Below, in pieces: positions 24,302 through 32,549 of a stretch of DNA of 40,527 nt. The notes below the pieces were generated by a model. That model had not been told where the DNA came from and did not search any database. It worked only from the letters and a program-made list of their open reading frames with translations. This DNA comes from Variovorax sp. Root473 (GTDB lineage: Bacteria > Pseudomonadota > Gammaproteobacteria > Burkholderiales > Burkholderiaceae_C), in NCBI RefSeq assembly GCF_001426505.1, contig NZ_LMEV01000016.1:355556-396082 (forward strand). Reading direction: 5' to 3'. Numbering within the stretch: the stretch's first letter is position 1; every line of letters begins with the position of its first letter. Position numbers and translations under genes: made by a program.

Positions 24302-25660
24302 ATGAAGACCCTCAAGAAGATTGCAAGCACCGCCCTCCTGGCGGGCATCACCGCGCTGTTCGGCATGGGCAGTGCGCAGGCCGCGCTGCCCATCGAGCAC
24401 TGGACGCTGGCCAACGGCGCCAGGGTGTACCTGGTGTCGACCAACGCACTGCCGATCGTCGACGTGCAGATCGATTTCGACGCCGGCAGCCGGCGTGACC
24501 CAGCCGCGCAGGCCGGGCTGGCCAGCACCAGCGCTGCGATGGTCGAAAAGGGCGTGCGCGCCGGGCGCAACGGCGAGCCCGCGCTCGACCAGAACGCGCT
24601 GGGCGAGGCCTGGGCCGACCTGGGCGCCAGCTTCGACGTGAGCGCCGGCACCGACCGCACCAGCTACACGCTGCGCACGCTGTCCGACCCGGCGCTGCTG
24701 ACCAAGGCCGTGGCCCTGGCGGCGCGCGAGATCGGCGAGCCCTCGTTCCCCGACGACATCTGGCCGCGCGAGCGCGAGCGCATCAACGCTGCTATCAAGG
24801 AAGCCAACACCAAGCCCGCGACCGTCGTCGGCCGCGCCTTCGCGCAGGCTGTGTACGGCACGCATCCCTACGGCCAGGAAGTGACCGAAGAGACGCTGGC
24901 GCGCATTGACACCGCCGCCATGCGCCAGCGCTACGAGCAGCTCATCCTGCCGTGCCGCGCCAAGCTCAGCATCGTGGGCGCCGTCACGCGCACCGAGGCC
25001 GAGTCGCTCGCGACCACGCTGCTGTCGCGCCTGCCCAGCCCTGCCGCCTGCGCACCGCTGCCGGCCATCGCGCCGGTGGCGGCGCTCACGGCGCCGAAGG
25101 ACGAGCGCATTGCCTTCGACTCGGCGCAGGCCCACGTCTTCATCGGCCAGCCGGGCTACCCGCGCCGGGACCCGGACCACTTCGCGCTCACGCTCGGCAA
25201 CTACGTGCTCGGCGGCGGCGGTTTTGTCTCGCGGCTGACCGAAGAGGTGCGCGAGAAGCGCGGCCTGGCCTACAGCGTGTACAGCGGCTTTGCGCCGGGG
25301 CTCGACGCGGGCGCCTTCCGCATCGGCTTCCAGACCCGGCCCGACCAGGCCGAGGCGGCGACCAAGGTCTCGCGCGAAGTGCTCGCGAAGTTCGTGGCCG
25401 AAGGCCCGACCGAGAAGGAACTGAAGGCCGCCAAGGACAACCTGATCGGCGGCTTCCCGCTGCTGCTGGACAGCAACCGCAAGCTGATCGGCAACGTCGC
25501 CAACATCGCCTGGCACGACCTGCCGCTGGACTACCTGGACACCTGGACCGCGCGCATGAACGCCGTCACGGCGGCCGACATCAAGGCCGCGTTCGGCCGC
25601 AAGCTGCAGCCGCAGCGCATGGTGACGGTGGTGGTGGGCGGCAAGCAGGCCGCGCCCTAA
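24302..25660 (+). CDS. M16 family protein, non-catalytic partner
   Basis: A 452-residue exported protein with a signal peptide (residues ~1-27, ending GSAQAA). The fold matches M16B peptidases (LANGARVYLVSTNALPIVDVQIDFDAGS at the start), but the HxxEH zinc motif is replaced by the segment GLASTSAAMVEKGV, so it cannot bind zinc. The C-terminal domain keeps the GGGGFVSRLTEEVREKRGLAYSVYSGF block (~305-331) with the Arg/Tyr pair that positions substrate in the active partner. Together with the preceding gene it should form a heterodimer in which this subunit supplies substrate-binding residues. The ATG at 24302 is chosen because the signal peptide starts there. It ends 9 bases from the convergent argP. 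Confidence 0.92.
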   Translation: MKTLKKIASTALLAGITALFGMGSAQAALPIEHWTLANGARVYLVSTNALPIVDVQIDFDAGSRRDPAAQAGLASTSAAMVEKGVRAGRNGEPALDQNALGEAWADLGASFDVSAGTDRTSYTLRTLSDPALLTKAVALAAREIGEPSFPDDIWPRERERINAAIKEANTKPATVVGRAFAQAVYGTHPYGQEVTEETLARIDTAAMRQRYEQLILPCRAKLSIVGAVTRTEAESLATTLLSRLPSPAACAPLPAIAPVAALTAPKDERIAFDSAQAHVFIGQPGYPRRDPDHFALTLGNYVLGGGGFVSRLTEEVREKRGLAYSVYSGFAPGLDAGAFRIGFQTRPDQAEAATKVSREVLAKFVAEGPTEKELKAAKDNLIGGFPLLLDSNRKLIGNVANIAWHDLPLDYLDTWTARMNAVTAADIKAAFGRKLQPQRMVTVVVGGKQAAP

Positions 25661-25669
25661 AAAAGGCGA

Positions 25670-26581
25670 TCAGGCCAGCGCGTGCGGCCCGCTGCGCGCG
25701 GCGACGCGCACGGCGGCGCCGAGCTGCGCCAGCAGGCGCGGCGCCGCGCGCGCCTGCTGCCAGTAGAGCGGCACCGGCAGCGTCGAGTCGGACACCAGTT
25801 CCACCAGCGTGCCTTCGCGGATCGCATCGGCCACCATGCTGGCCGGATGCATGCCCCACCCCATGCCCGCGCAGGCGGCCTCCACGAAAGCATTGGGCGA
25901 CGGGATCCAGTGCCGCGGCGTTTCCACGTTGCGGTGGCAGATGCGGCGCACCCAGCGCGCCTGCAGGCGGTCCTTGCGGTCGAACACCAGGCTCGGCGCG
26001 CTCGCCAGCGTGCGCGCGCCCACGCCCTTGGCGAAGTGCCGTTCCACGAAACCCGGGCTCGCGGCGGCCACGTAATGCACCGTGCCCAGCGCCTCGCTGT
26101 TGCAGCCCGTGACCGGCTGGGCCAGCGCGGTCACGGCCGCCAGCACGGCACCGCTGCGCAGCCGTTCGGCCGTGTGGTCCTGGTCGTCGGCCGTGAGGTC
26201 GAGCAGGGCCTCGGGTGCCTGCGCGGCGAAGGCCGCGGCCCCCGCCATGAACCAGGTCGCGAGGCTGTCGGCGTTGACCGCCACCCGCACCGTGACGCGC
26301 TCGTGCGCCTCGCCGCTGCCCATGCCGAGCGCGGGCAGGGCCTCGCGCAACTCGTGCTCCAGCATGCCCACGCGTTCGACGTGCCGACACAGCTGCAGGC
26401 CGGCCTCGGTCGCCACGCAGGGCTGGCCGCGCACCAGCAGCGCGCCGCCCGTGCGCTCCTCGAGCAGCTTCACACGCTGCGAGACGGCCGAGGGCGTGAC
26501 GTTCAGGGCGCGGGCGGCGCGCTCGAAACTGCCTTCGCGCACCACGGCAGCGAGGGCGTGCAGGGCAGCGTAGTCGAGCAT
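25670..26581 (-). CDS. argP: LysR family regulator ArgP (LysG)
   Basis: A 303-residue LysR protein of the ArgP/LysG branch. The N-terminal helix-turn-helix reads MLDYAALHALAAVVREGSFERAARAL and NVTPSAVSQRVKLLEERTG, and the effector domain contains typical ArgP segments (NADSLATWFM, HRNVETPRHWIPSPNAFVEAACAGMGWGMHP). ArgP senses lysine and arginine and activates the basic amino acid exporter gene; that exporter, lysE, is the divergent neighbour, confirming the assignment. The ATG at 26581 begins the conserved N-terminus. No ribosome site is seen. Autoregulation from the shared intergenic region is likely. Confidence 0.93.
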   Translation of the reverse strand: MLDYAALHALAAVVREGSFERAARALNVTPSAVSQRVKLLEERTGGALLVRGQPCVATEAGLQLCRHVERVGMLEHELREALPALGMGSGEAHERVTVRVAVNADSLATWFMAGAAAFAAQAPEALLDLTADDQDHTAERLRSGAVLAAVTALAQPVTGCNSEALGTVHYVAAASPGFVERHFAKGVGARTLASAPSLVFDRKDRLQARWVRRICHRNVETPRHWIPSPNAFVEAACAGMGWGMHPASMVADAIREGTLVELVSDSTLPVPLYWQQARAAPRLLAQLGAAVRVAARSGPHALA

Positions 26582-26660
26582 GTTGAGGAATGAAGTAAAA
26601 CTGAATTGAAGTTAGAAAGTTTAGTTTGATTGAATCCAGTGACGGCGGCAAGCTCGGACC
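26582..26660. promoter_or_regulatory. argP-lysE divergent control region
   Basis: The 79-base gap is sharply AT-rich for this genome in its first 55 bases. It has three related words on the + strand: GAATGAAG (26588-26595), GAATTGAAG (about 26604-26612) and GATTGAAT (about 26628-26635). Such spacing fits an extended LysR-type binding site covering both promoters. The exact ArgP box and the -35/-10 elements cannot be fixed by eye. Confidence 0.6.
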
Positions 26661-27296
26661 ATGACCGCCGTTCACGCCTCCACCGCTTTCCTCAACGGGC
26701 TCTTCATGAGCCTGGTGCTCATCGTCGCCATCGGCGCCCAGAACGCCTACGTGCTGCGCCAGGGCTTGCGCCGCGAGCACGTGAGCGCGGTGGTGCTGTT
26801 CTGCGCCGCCTGCGACGCGGTGCTGGTCGCGGCGGGCGTGGCCGGCATGGCGCAGGCGCTGAAGGGGCGCCCGATGCTGGCGACGCTGCTCGCGGGCTTC
26901 GGCGCGGTCTTTCTCTGCGGCTACGGCCTGCGCGCGCTGTGGCGCTCGCGCCAGCCGAGTGCGCTGCAGACGGTGGCGCAGGGCGCCTCGTGCTCGCGCG
27001 CCGCGGTGGTCGCGCAGGCCGCCGGCTTCACGCTGTTGAACCCGCACGTCTACCTGGACACCGTGCTGCTCGTGGGCAGCGCCGGGGCGCAGTACCCGGG
27101 CCTGCTCAAGGCCTGGTTCGTGGTCGGGTCGACGCTGGCCAGCGTGCTGTGGTTCACCTCGCTGGGCTTCGGCGCGCGGCTGCTGGCGCCGGTGTTCGCG
27201 CGTCCACGTGCCTGGCAGATGCTCGATGCGCTCATCGGCGGCACCATGCTCGTATTGGCGGCCTTCCTCGCCCGGCGTGCGTTCATGGGCTACTGA
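26661..27296 (+). CDS. lysE: LysE/ArgO family basic amino acid exporter
   Basis: A 211-residue protein with six predicted transmembrane helices and the LysE signature near its start: LFMSLVLIVAIGAQNAYVLRQGLRREHV (residues ~14-41), then CDAVLVAAGVAGM and a C-terminal GFTLLNPHVYLDTVLLVGS (~122-140) with the conserved LNPxxxLD motif. LysE/ArgO exports lysine and/or arginine when internal pools rise, for instance during growth on peptides. It is divergently placed from its regulator ArgP. The ATG at 26661 is the first in frame. Confidence 0.94.
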   Translation: MTAVHASTAFLNGLFMSLVLIVAIGAQNAYVLRQGLRREHVSAVVLFCAACDAVLVAAGVAGMAQALKGRPMLATLLAGFGAVFLCGYGLRALWRSRQPSALQTVAQGASCSRAAVVAQAAGFTLLNPHVYLDTVLLVGSAGAQYPGLLKAWFVVGSTLASVLWFTSLGFGARLLAPVFARPRAWQMLDALIGGTMLVLAAFLARRAFMGY

Positions 27297-27336
27297 GCGA
27301 GGCGAGGTGGGCCGGCCACGGCGTTAAGCTCGCCGC

Positions 27337-27999
27337 ATGCCCCAGAAGCCCTCGAAGAAGAAAGCCGTCGCGCCCGTCTCGCGCGCCCCCGCCGCCAAGC
27401 GCCCGTCGCGGCCCAGCGAGGTCCGCATCATCGGCGGCGAGTGGAAGCGCACCCGTCTGGCCGTGGCCGACAAGCCAGGCCTGCGCCCCACGCCCGACCG
27501 CGTGCGCGAGACGCTGTTCAACTGGCTCGCGAGCCTGGCCGGCGTGGGCGGCGGTGCATTGCCGGGCTGGCATTGCATCGATGCCTTCGCGGGCACCGGC
27601 GCGCTCGGCCTCGAAGCCGCTTCGCGCGGCGCGGCCCATGTGCTGCTGTGCGAGCAGGACGCCGCGCTGGTCGCCCAGCTGCAGGCCGCGAAGACCAAGC
27701 TTTCGGCCGAGGCCGTGCGCGTGGAGCGCGGCAACGGCGTCACCGCACTCGAACGTGCCGCGGCGGGCAGCCTGCAGGCGGTGTTTCTCGATCCGCCTTT
27801 CGACACCGTCGCGCTGTACGAGCCGGCGCTGCGCGCCGCCGCGCGTGCGCTGCACGTCGATGGCACGATCTACCTCGAGGCGCCGCGCCGCTGGGCCGCC
27901 GAAGAACTCGCCGCGCTGGGCCTCGTGGAATTCCGCTACCTGAAGGCCGGTGCCGTGCATGCCCATCTGCTGCGGCGCGCCGAGTCCGTGCCTGCATAA
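27337..27999 (+). CDS. rsmD: 16S rRNA (guanine(966)-N(2))-methyltransferase RsmD
   Basis: A 220-residue class I methyltransferase. After a basic, Ala/Lys-rich extension (residues 1-28) come [28 protein letters not shown] (~50-64), motif [18 protein letters not shown] (~82-98) and the catalytic Asp152-Pro-Pro-Phe155, all diagnostic of RsmD. It methylates N2 of G966 in the 30S P-site. A TAAGCT box at 27325-27330 ends 6 bases before the ATG and no ribosome site is seen, so the mRNA is probably leaderless. The neighbouring coaD is a conserved partner: the rsmD-coaD pair recurs in many bacteria. Confidence 0.95.
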   Translation: MPQKPSKKKAVAPVSRAPAAKRPSRPSEVRIIGGEWKRTRLAVADKPGLRPTPDRVRETLFNWLASLAGVGGGALPGWHCIDAFAGTGALGLEAASRGAAHVLLCEQDAALVAQLQAAKTKLSAEAVRVERGNGVTALERAAAGSLQAVFLDPPFDTVALYEPALRAAARALHVDGTIYLEAPRRWAAEELAALGLVEFRYLKAGAVHAHLLRRAESVPA

Positions 28000-28042
28000 T
28001 CCGCCGGACAAGCCGCACCGGCAGCATGAGGAAGAACCAACC

Positions 28043-28546
28043 ATGGCCAGCAACGTGATCGCGGTTTATCCCGGCACTTTCGACCCCATCACCCTCGGTC
28101 ACGAGGACGTGGTGCGGCGTGCAACCCAACTCTTCTCCAAGGTGATCGTCGCTGTCGCGGCGGGCCACCACAAGAAGGCGCTGTTCACGCTCTCCGAGCG
28201 CATGGACATGGCCCGCGATGCGGTGAAGCCCTACAGCGACCAGGTCACGGTCGAGAGCTTCTCGGGCCTGCTGCGCGACTTCGTCGTCGCGCGCGGCGGC
28301 AAGGCCATGGTGCGCGGCCTGCGCGCCGTGACCGACTTCGACTACGAGTTCCAGCTTGCCGGCATGAACCGCTCGCTGATGCCCGACGTCGAGACCGTGT
28401 TCCTGACCCCCAGCGACAAGTACCAGTTCATCTCCAGCACCTTCGTGCGCGAGATCGCCATGCTCGGCGGCGAGGTCAACAAGTTCGTCTCGCCGAACGT
28501 CGAGCAGCAGCTGACCGCCAAAGTCCGCAGCCTCGGCAGGGAATGA
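28043..28546 (+). CDS. coaD: phosphopantetheine adenylyltransferase CoaD
   Basis: A 167-residue nucleotidyltransferase of standard length. The start [23 protein letters not shown] holds the T/HxGH ATP-binding motif (Thr17-Leu-Gly-His20). The middle [23 protein letters not shown] (~92-114) binds phosphopantetheine, and the C-terminal [13 protein letters not shown] carries the ISSTxxR motif. It makes dephospho-CoA from 4'-phosphopantetheine and ATP, the fourth step of CoA synthesis. The start at 28043 has a good GAGGAAG ribosome site ~8 bases upstream. A CATAAT box overlapping the end of rsmD (27994-27999) may give it its own promoter. Confidence 0.97.
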   Translation: MASNVIAVYPGTFDPITLGHEDVVRRATQLFSKVIVAVAAGHHKKALFTLSERMDMARDAVKPYSDQVTVESFSGLLRDFVVARGGKAMVRGLRAVTDFDYEFQLAGMNRSLMPDVETVFLTPSDKYQFISSTFVREIAMLGGEVNKFVSPNVEQQLTAKVRSLGRE

Positions 28547-28571
28547 GCCCGCTCCCAGGCTTCGCGCTGAG

Positions 28572-29234
28572 GTGAGCGACACCCCCTTGCCCCGCCTGCA
28601 TCCGCTGGGCGACGCGGCGCTGGTGTGCGACCTGCCCGCGCCCGCCACGCTGGCGCAGCAGCAGCGCATCTGGGCGCTGGCCGCCGAGGTGCTGGCCTGG
28701 CCCGGCGTCGGCGAGGCGCTGCCGGGCATGAACAACCTCACGCTGACCTTCGACCCGACCGCTGTGGCGTTCGAGGAACTCGCGGCCCGCGTGCTCGAGG
28801 CCTGGCCCACGCTCGCGGCCCATGCCGCCGAAGGGCGGCGCGTCGAGATTCCCGTGGCCTACGGCGGCGAGCACGGCCCTGACCTCGCCGACGTAGCGGC
28901 CCACACCGGGCTCTCGGCGGCCGAGGTGGTGCGCCGCCACAGCGGCGGTGACTACGTGGTCTACCTGCTCGGCTTCCTGCCGGGCTTCGCCTTCATGGGC
29001 GGACTGCCGCCCGAACTCGCGACGCCGCGTCGTGCCGAACCGCGCACCGCCGTGCCGGCGCGTTCGGTCGGCATCGGCGGCGAGCAGACCGGCATCTACC
29101 CGCTGGTGTCGCCGGGCGGATGGCAGCTCATCGGCCGCACGCCGCTCGAACTGTTCGACCCATCGGCCGAGCCGCCCACCTTGCTGCGCCCCGGCGATCG
29201 CGTGCGCTTCGTCGTTGAAAGCGTGCAGACATGA
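28572..29234 (+). CDS. pxpB: 5-oxoprolinase subunit PxpB (KipI family)
   Basis: A 220-residue protein of the KipI/PxpB family: an N-terminal alpha/beta domain (residues 1-~90) and a cyclophilin-like C-terminal domain containing VVYLLGFLPGFAFMGGLPPELATPRR (~131-156), VPARSVGIGGEQTGIYPLVSPGGWQLIGRTPLELF (~162-196) and the closing LLRPGDRVRFV. With PxpC and PxpA it forms the ATP-dependent 5-oxoprolinase that converts pyroglutamate to glutamate. The start is GTG at 28572, with a GAGGTGA purine run overlapping it. Its stop overlaps the pxpC ATG (ATGA). Confidence 0.93.
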   Translation: MSDTPLPRLHPLGDAALVCDLPAPATLAQQQRIWALAAEVLAWPGVGEALPGMNNLTLTFDPTAVAFEELAARVLEAWPTLAAHAAEGRRVEIPVAYGGEHGPDLADVAAHTGLSAAEVVRRHSGGDYVVYLLGFLPGFAFMGGLPPELATPRRAEPRTAVPARSVGIGGEQTGIYPLVSPGGWQLIGRTPLELFDPSAEPPTLLRPGDRVRFVVESVQT

Positions 29235-30229
29235 TCCTCGTGCGCAAACCCGGCGTGCATGCCTCGGTGCAGGACCTGGGGCGACCCGGCCTGCGCCAGC
29301 TCGGCATCTGCCCGGGCGGCGCGCTCGACATGCTCGCGCTCACGTTGGCGAACCGGCTGGCCGGCAACGCCGACGCAGCGGCCGGCATCGAATTCACCAT
29401 GGGCGGCTGCGAGCTGCAGTTCGAGACCGACACCCGCATCGCGCTCGCCGGCGACGACTTCGGCGCCACGCTCGACGGCGTGCCGCTATGGCCCTGCTGG
29501 AGCGTGCCGGTGCGCGCCGGCCAGACGCTGCGGCTCGCCGGCGCCAACACGCCCGGCACGCCGAAGGCCGGCCTGCGAAGCTGGCTCGCGGTGGCGGGCG
29601 GCATCGACGTGGCGCCCGTGCTCGGCTCGCGCAGCACCGACCTCAAGGCCGGCTTCGGCGGCCACGAAGGCCGCGCGCTGCGCAAGGGCGACCGGCTCGC
29701 GCTGGGGGCTTCGCGTCTCGGTGCAGACCAGAACGCGCGCCGTCCTTTCGGCCTGCGCGCGCCCGACTGGGGCACGGCCGAGCCCGACGGAGCGCTCGCG
29801 CTGCGCGTGCTGCCCGGCCCCGAGTTCGAGTTCTTCGCGCCCGACGCGCAGGCGCTGCTGTGGAACGAGCGCTGGCGCATCACGCCGCAGAGCAACCGCA
29901 TGGGCAGCCGGCTTGCCGGCGCTGAATTGCAGCGCAAGGCGGCCGGCGACATGCTGTCGTCGGGCGTGATTCCCGGCACGATCCAGGTGCCGCCCTCGGG
30001 CCAGCCGATCATCCTCATGGGCGACGCGCAGACCACGGGCGGCTATCCGCGCATCGGCGTGGTGATCCGCGCCGACCTGTGGAAGCTCGCGCAGGCGCCG
30101 CTCGGCGGCCGGCTGCGGCTGGTGCGCACCGACCTGCCGCATGCGCTCGCGGCCTGGGCCGGTCAGCAGCGCTATCTTGCGCAGGTGGCGCAAGGCCTCG
30201 CGGCTGCAGGCTGGCCCGGCGCGGCCTAG
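29231..30229 (+). CDS. pxpC: 5-oxoprolinase subunit PxpC (KipA family, biotin-dependent carboxylase-like)
   Basis: A 332-residue protein of the KipA/allophanate hydrolase subunit 2 family. It starts ILVRKPGVHASVQDLGRPGLRQLGICPGGALD (residues 2-33) and includes LANRLAGNADAAAGIEFTMGG, SNRMGSRLAGAEL (~235) and the late PSGQPIILMGDAQTTGGYPRIG (~256-277). The family phosphorylates or activates 5-oxoproline in complex with PxpB. The ATG overlaps the pxpB stop by four bases, a sign of coupled translation and of a stable PxpBC complex. Confidence 0.93.
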   Translation: MILVRKPGVHASVQDLGRPGLRQLGICPGGALDMLALTLANRLAGNADAAAGIEFTMGGCELQFETDTRIALAGDDFGATLDGVPLWPCWSVPVRAGQTLRLAGANTPGTPKAGLRSWLAVAGGIDVAPVLGSRSTDLKAGFGGHEGRALRKGDRLALGASRLGADQNARRPFGLRAPDWGTAEPDGALALRVLPGPEFEFFAPDAQALLWNERWRITPQSNRMGSRLAGAELQRKAAGDMLSSGVIPGTIQVPPSGQPIILMGDAQTTGGYPRIGVVIRADLWKLAQAPLGGRLRLVRTDLPHALAAWAGQQRYLAQVAQGLAAAGWPGAA

Positions 30230-30289
30230 ACTGTCGGGCAGCGCAGGTCGTTTTTGCACCTGCCTGCCCCACGAGACGGAGAACCTCCC

Positions 30290-31030
30290 ATGCAGATCGA
30301 CCTCAACGCCGACCTCGGCGAAGGTGCCGGCAGCGACGAAGCGCTGCTCGGCCTCGTGAGTTCCGCCAACATCGCCTGCGGCTGGCACGCGGGCGACGCC
30401 AGGACGATGCAGCAGTGCGTGCGCTGGGCCATGGCGCACGGCGTGGCGATCGGCGCGCATCCGAGCTTTCCCGACCGCGAGAACTTCGGCCGCAGCACCA
30501 TGCACCTGCCGCCCGAGGAGATCGTGGCGAACGTGCTCTACCAGGTCGGCGCGCTGGCCGCGATCGTCAAGGCCGAGGGCGGCCGGCTCGCGCACGTGAA
30601 GCCGCACGGCCAGCTCTACAACCAGGCGGTGAAAGAACCCGAGCTTGCCGAGGCGCTGTGCGAGGCGGTGCGCCGCTTCGATCCTTCGCTCAAGTTCTTC
30701 GGCCTGGCGGGCAGCAACATGATTGATGCGGCGCGCCGTGCCGGCCTGCAGCCCGTCGAGGAGGTGTTCGCCGACCGTGGCTACATGCCCGACGGCAGCC
30801 TCGTGCCGCGCAGCCAGCCCGGCGCGCTCATCGAGAGCGAAGAACAGTCGCTGGCGCAGACCCTGTCGCTGGTGCGCGACCACCGCGTGGTCGCCATCGA
30901 CGGCAGCACCGTGCCCGTCAACGCCCAGAGCGTATGCCTGCACGGCGACGGCGCGCATGCGCTGGCTTTCGCGCGGCGCATCCGCGAACGGCTGCAGCAG
31001 GAAGGCATCGCCGTGCGCGCGATGGCCTGA
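30290..31030 (+). CDS. pxpA: 5-oxoprolinase subunit PxpA (LamB/YcsF family)
   Basis: A 246-residue protein of the LamB/YcsF family. It opens with [20 protein letters not shown] (residues 1-20), followed by [16 protein letters not shown] (~27-42), [18 protein letters not shown] (~57-74) and VKPHGQLYN (~103-111). These conserved Asp/His residues line a TIM-barrel-like active site. PxpA hydrolyses the activated 5-oxoproline to glutamate. The start at 30290 follows a GGAGAAC site; the 60-base gap after pxpC shows no terminator, so the three genes form one operon with pcp. Confidence 0.95.
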   Translation: MQIDLNADLGEGAGSDEALLGLVSSANIACGWHAGDARTMQQCVRWAMAHGVAIGAHPSFPDRENFGRSTMHLPPEEIVANVLYQVGALAAIVKAEGGRLAHVKPHGQLYNQAVKEPELAEALCEAVRRFDPSLKFFGLAGSNMIDAARRAGLQPVEEVFADRGYMPDGSLVPRSQPGALIESEEQSLAQTLSLVRDHRVVAIDGSTVPVNAQSVCLHGDGAHALAFARRIRERLQQEGIAVRAMA

Positions 31031-31044
31031 ACGCGGGCCACGCG

Positions 31045-31716
31045 ATGCCGGCGAAGCGCGCTTCTCCCAACGTCCTGCTGACGGGCTTCGAGCCCTTCGA
31101 GCAGGAACTGCTGAATCCGTCGTGGGAGGCGGTGCGCACGCTCGACGGTTGGAAATGCGATCGCGCCACGGTGCATGCGCGACTGGTGCCCTGCGTCTTC
31201 GGCGATGCGCTCACCGCGCTCGACCGCGCGATGGACGAGCTCCGGCCGACGCTGGTGATCTGCATCGGCCAAGCCGGCGGCCGCGCAGAGTTCACGCCGG
31301 AGCGCATCGCCATCAACGTCGACGACGCCCGCGTGCCCGACAACCACGGCCGCCAGCCGATCGACGTGCCGGTGGTGCCCGGTGCGCCCGCCGCCTACTT
31401 TTCGACCTTGCCTGTGAAGGCCATCGTGCGCGAACTGCGTGCGGGCGGCGTGCCGGCCTCGGTGTCGAACAGCGCGGGCACCTTCGTGTGCAACCACCTC
31501 TTCTACGGGCTGATGCACCGCCTCGCGACGCATCCGTCGGCGGCGGGCGCGCGCGGCGGCTTCATCCACATTCCCTACCTGCCCGCGCAGGCGGCGCGCT
31601 TTCCGGGCGCGCCGAGCATGGCGCTCGAGACGCTGGTCGATGCCTTGCGCATCACCGTGAAGACAGCACTCGCCGTGAAGCAGGACGTCGCGGAAACCGG
31701 CGGCCAGCTGCACTGA
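31045..31716 (+). CDS. pcp: pyroglutamyl-peptidase I (C15 family)
   Basis: A 223-residue cysteine peptidase. The start [22 protein letters not shown] (residues ~9-30) is typical. The catalytic triad is in place: Glu86 in [17 protein letters not shown], Cys149 in [15 protein letters not shown] and His175 in GFIHIPYLP. It removes N-terminal pyroglutamate from peptides in the cytoplasm. It starts 14 bases after pxpA and so supplies substrate to the 5-oxoprolinase encoded by the same operon. It ends 9 bases before a convergent hydrolase gene. Confidence 0.95.
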   Translation: MPAKRASPNVLLTGFEPFEQELLNPSWEAVRTLDGWKCDRATVHARLVPCVFGDALTALDRAMDELRPTLVICIGQAGGRAEFTPERIAINVDDARVPDNHGRQPIDVPVVPGAPAAYFSTLPVKAIVRELRAGGVPASVSNSAGTFVCNHLFYGLMHRLATHPSAAGARGGFIHIPYLPAQAARFPGAPSMALETLVDALRITVKTALAVKQDVAETGGQLH

Positions 31717-31725
31717 CCGGGGCTC

Positions 31726-32436
31726 TCACGCGCGGGGGAAGTGCTTGCCCAGCCAGGCGTTGAGCGCCGCATTGACGAGGGCAGGCTTCTCCAGCGTCAG
31801 CATGTGGCCGCACTGCGGCACCCACACCACCTCCGCGCGCGGCAGCAGCGCCGCCATCTCGCGGGTGCATTCGGGCGGCGCGAGGCGGTCGTCGTCGCCG
31901 CACACCAGCAGCACCGGCGCGCGCAACAGGGCCAGGTGCGTGCGTGCGTCGGGGCGGCGCATCACGGCGTGGTTCTGGCGGATGAGCTGGGCCGCGCCAG
32001 CGCCGAGCACGATGTCCAGGTAGCGCTGCACGAGCGCCGGGTGGGCGGCCTGCGCGGGATGGAAGGCGAAGGCGATGTTGGGCTCGACGATCTCGCGCAC
32101 CTCGCCGCGCTCGAAGCACGCGATGGCGCCTTCGCGCAGCGCGAACATGTCGGGCGTCTCGGGCCGCGCGCTGGTGCCCAGCAGCATCAGCCCGGCGATG
32201 CGCTCGGGCGCCTGGCGCGCCGCTTCCATCGCGACCATGCCGCCCATCGATGCGCCGCACAGCACCAGCGGGCCGTCGTGTTCGCGCAGCACGGCACTGG
32301 CCATGCCTTCGATGGTGTCGTGGCGCGTCTGGACATCGCTCACGCGGGCGCTGAAGGCGGCGGGCAGGGCGGGCAACTGGGCTTCCCAGAGGCGTTCGTC
32401 GCAGGCGAGGCCGGGCAGCAGGACAAGTTGAGGCAT
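31726..32436 (-). CDS. alpha/beta hydrolase
   Basis: A 236-residue alpha/beta hydrolase. The nucleophile elbow is GASMGG with Ser63, the acid is probably in CGDDDRLAP (Asp181-183) and the base is His211 in QCGHMLTLEKP. The start LVLLPGLACDERLW places an oxyanion-hole segment early, as in the small esterase/lactonase group. The substrate is unknown. The ATG at 32436 is selected over the upstream ATG at 32550 because the conserved strand begins there and a CAGAAT box (32448-32443 on this strand) ends 6 bases before it. Divergent from the histidine phosphatase, 113 bases apart; that gap holds no gene. Confidence 0.85.
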   Translation of the reverse strand: MPQLVLLPGLACDERLWEAQLPALPAAFSARVSDVQTRHDTIEGMASAVLREHDGPLVLCGASMGGMVAMEAARQAPERIAGLMLLGTSARPETPDMFALREGAIACFERGEVREIVEPNIAFAFHPAQAAHPALVQRYLDIVLGAGAAQLIRQNHAVMRRPDARTHLALLRAPVLLVCGDDDRLAPPECTREMAALLPRAEVVWVPQCGHMLTLEKPALVNAALNAWLGKHFPRA

Positions 32437-32549
32437 GCGCTGATTCTGCGCGATCGGACGTGCTCGGAGCGCGGGTACGAGGTGGCGACCGTGCAACAGC
32501 GGGTTGGCACGAAGCCGGCGTGTCATGCACTCGGGGGACAATGCTTGCA

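Noticed and set aside
32505..32520. Possible sigma-54 promoter (TGGCACG then GC at correct spacing) before the histidine phosphatase
   Set aside because: The -12 element reads CGGCG rather than TTGCA and there is no activator gene nearby; the GACAAT box is a simpler explanation.
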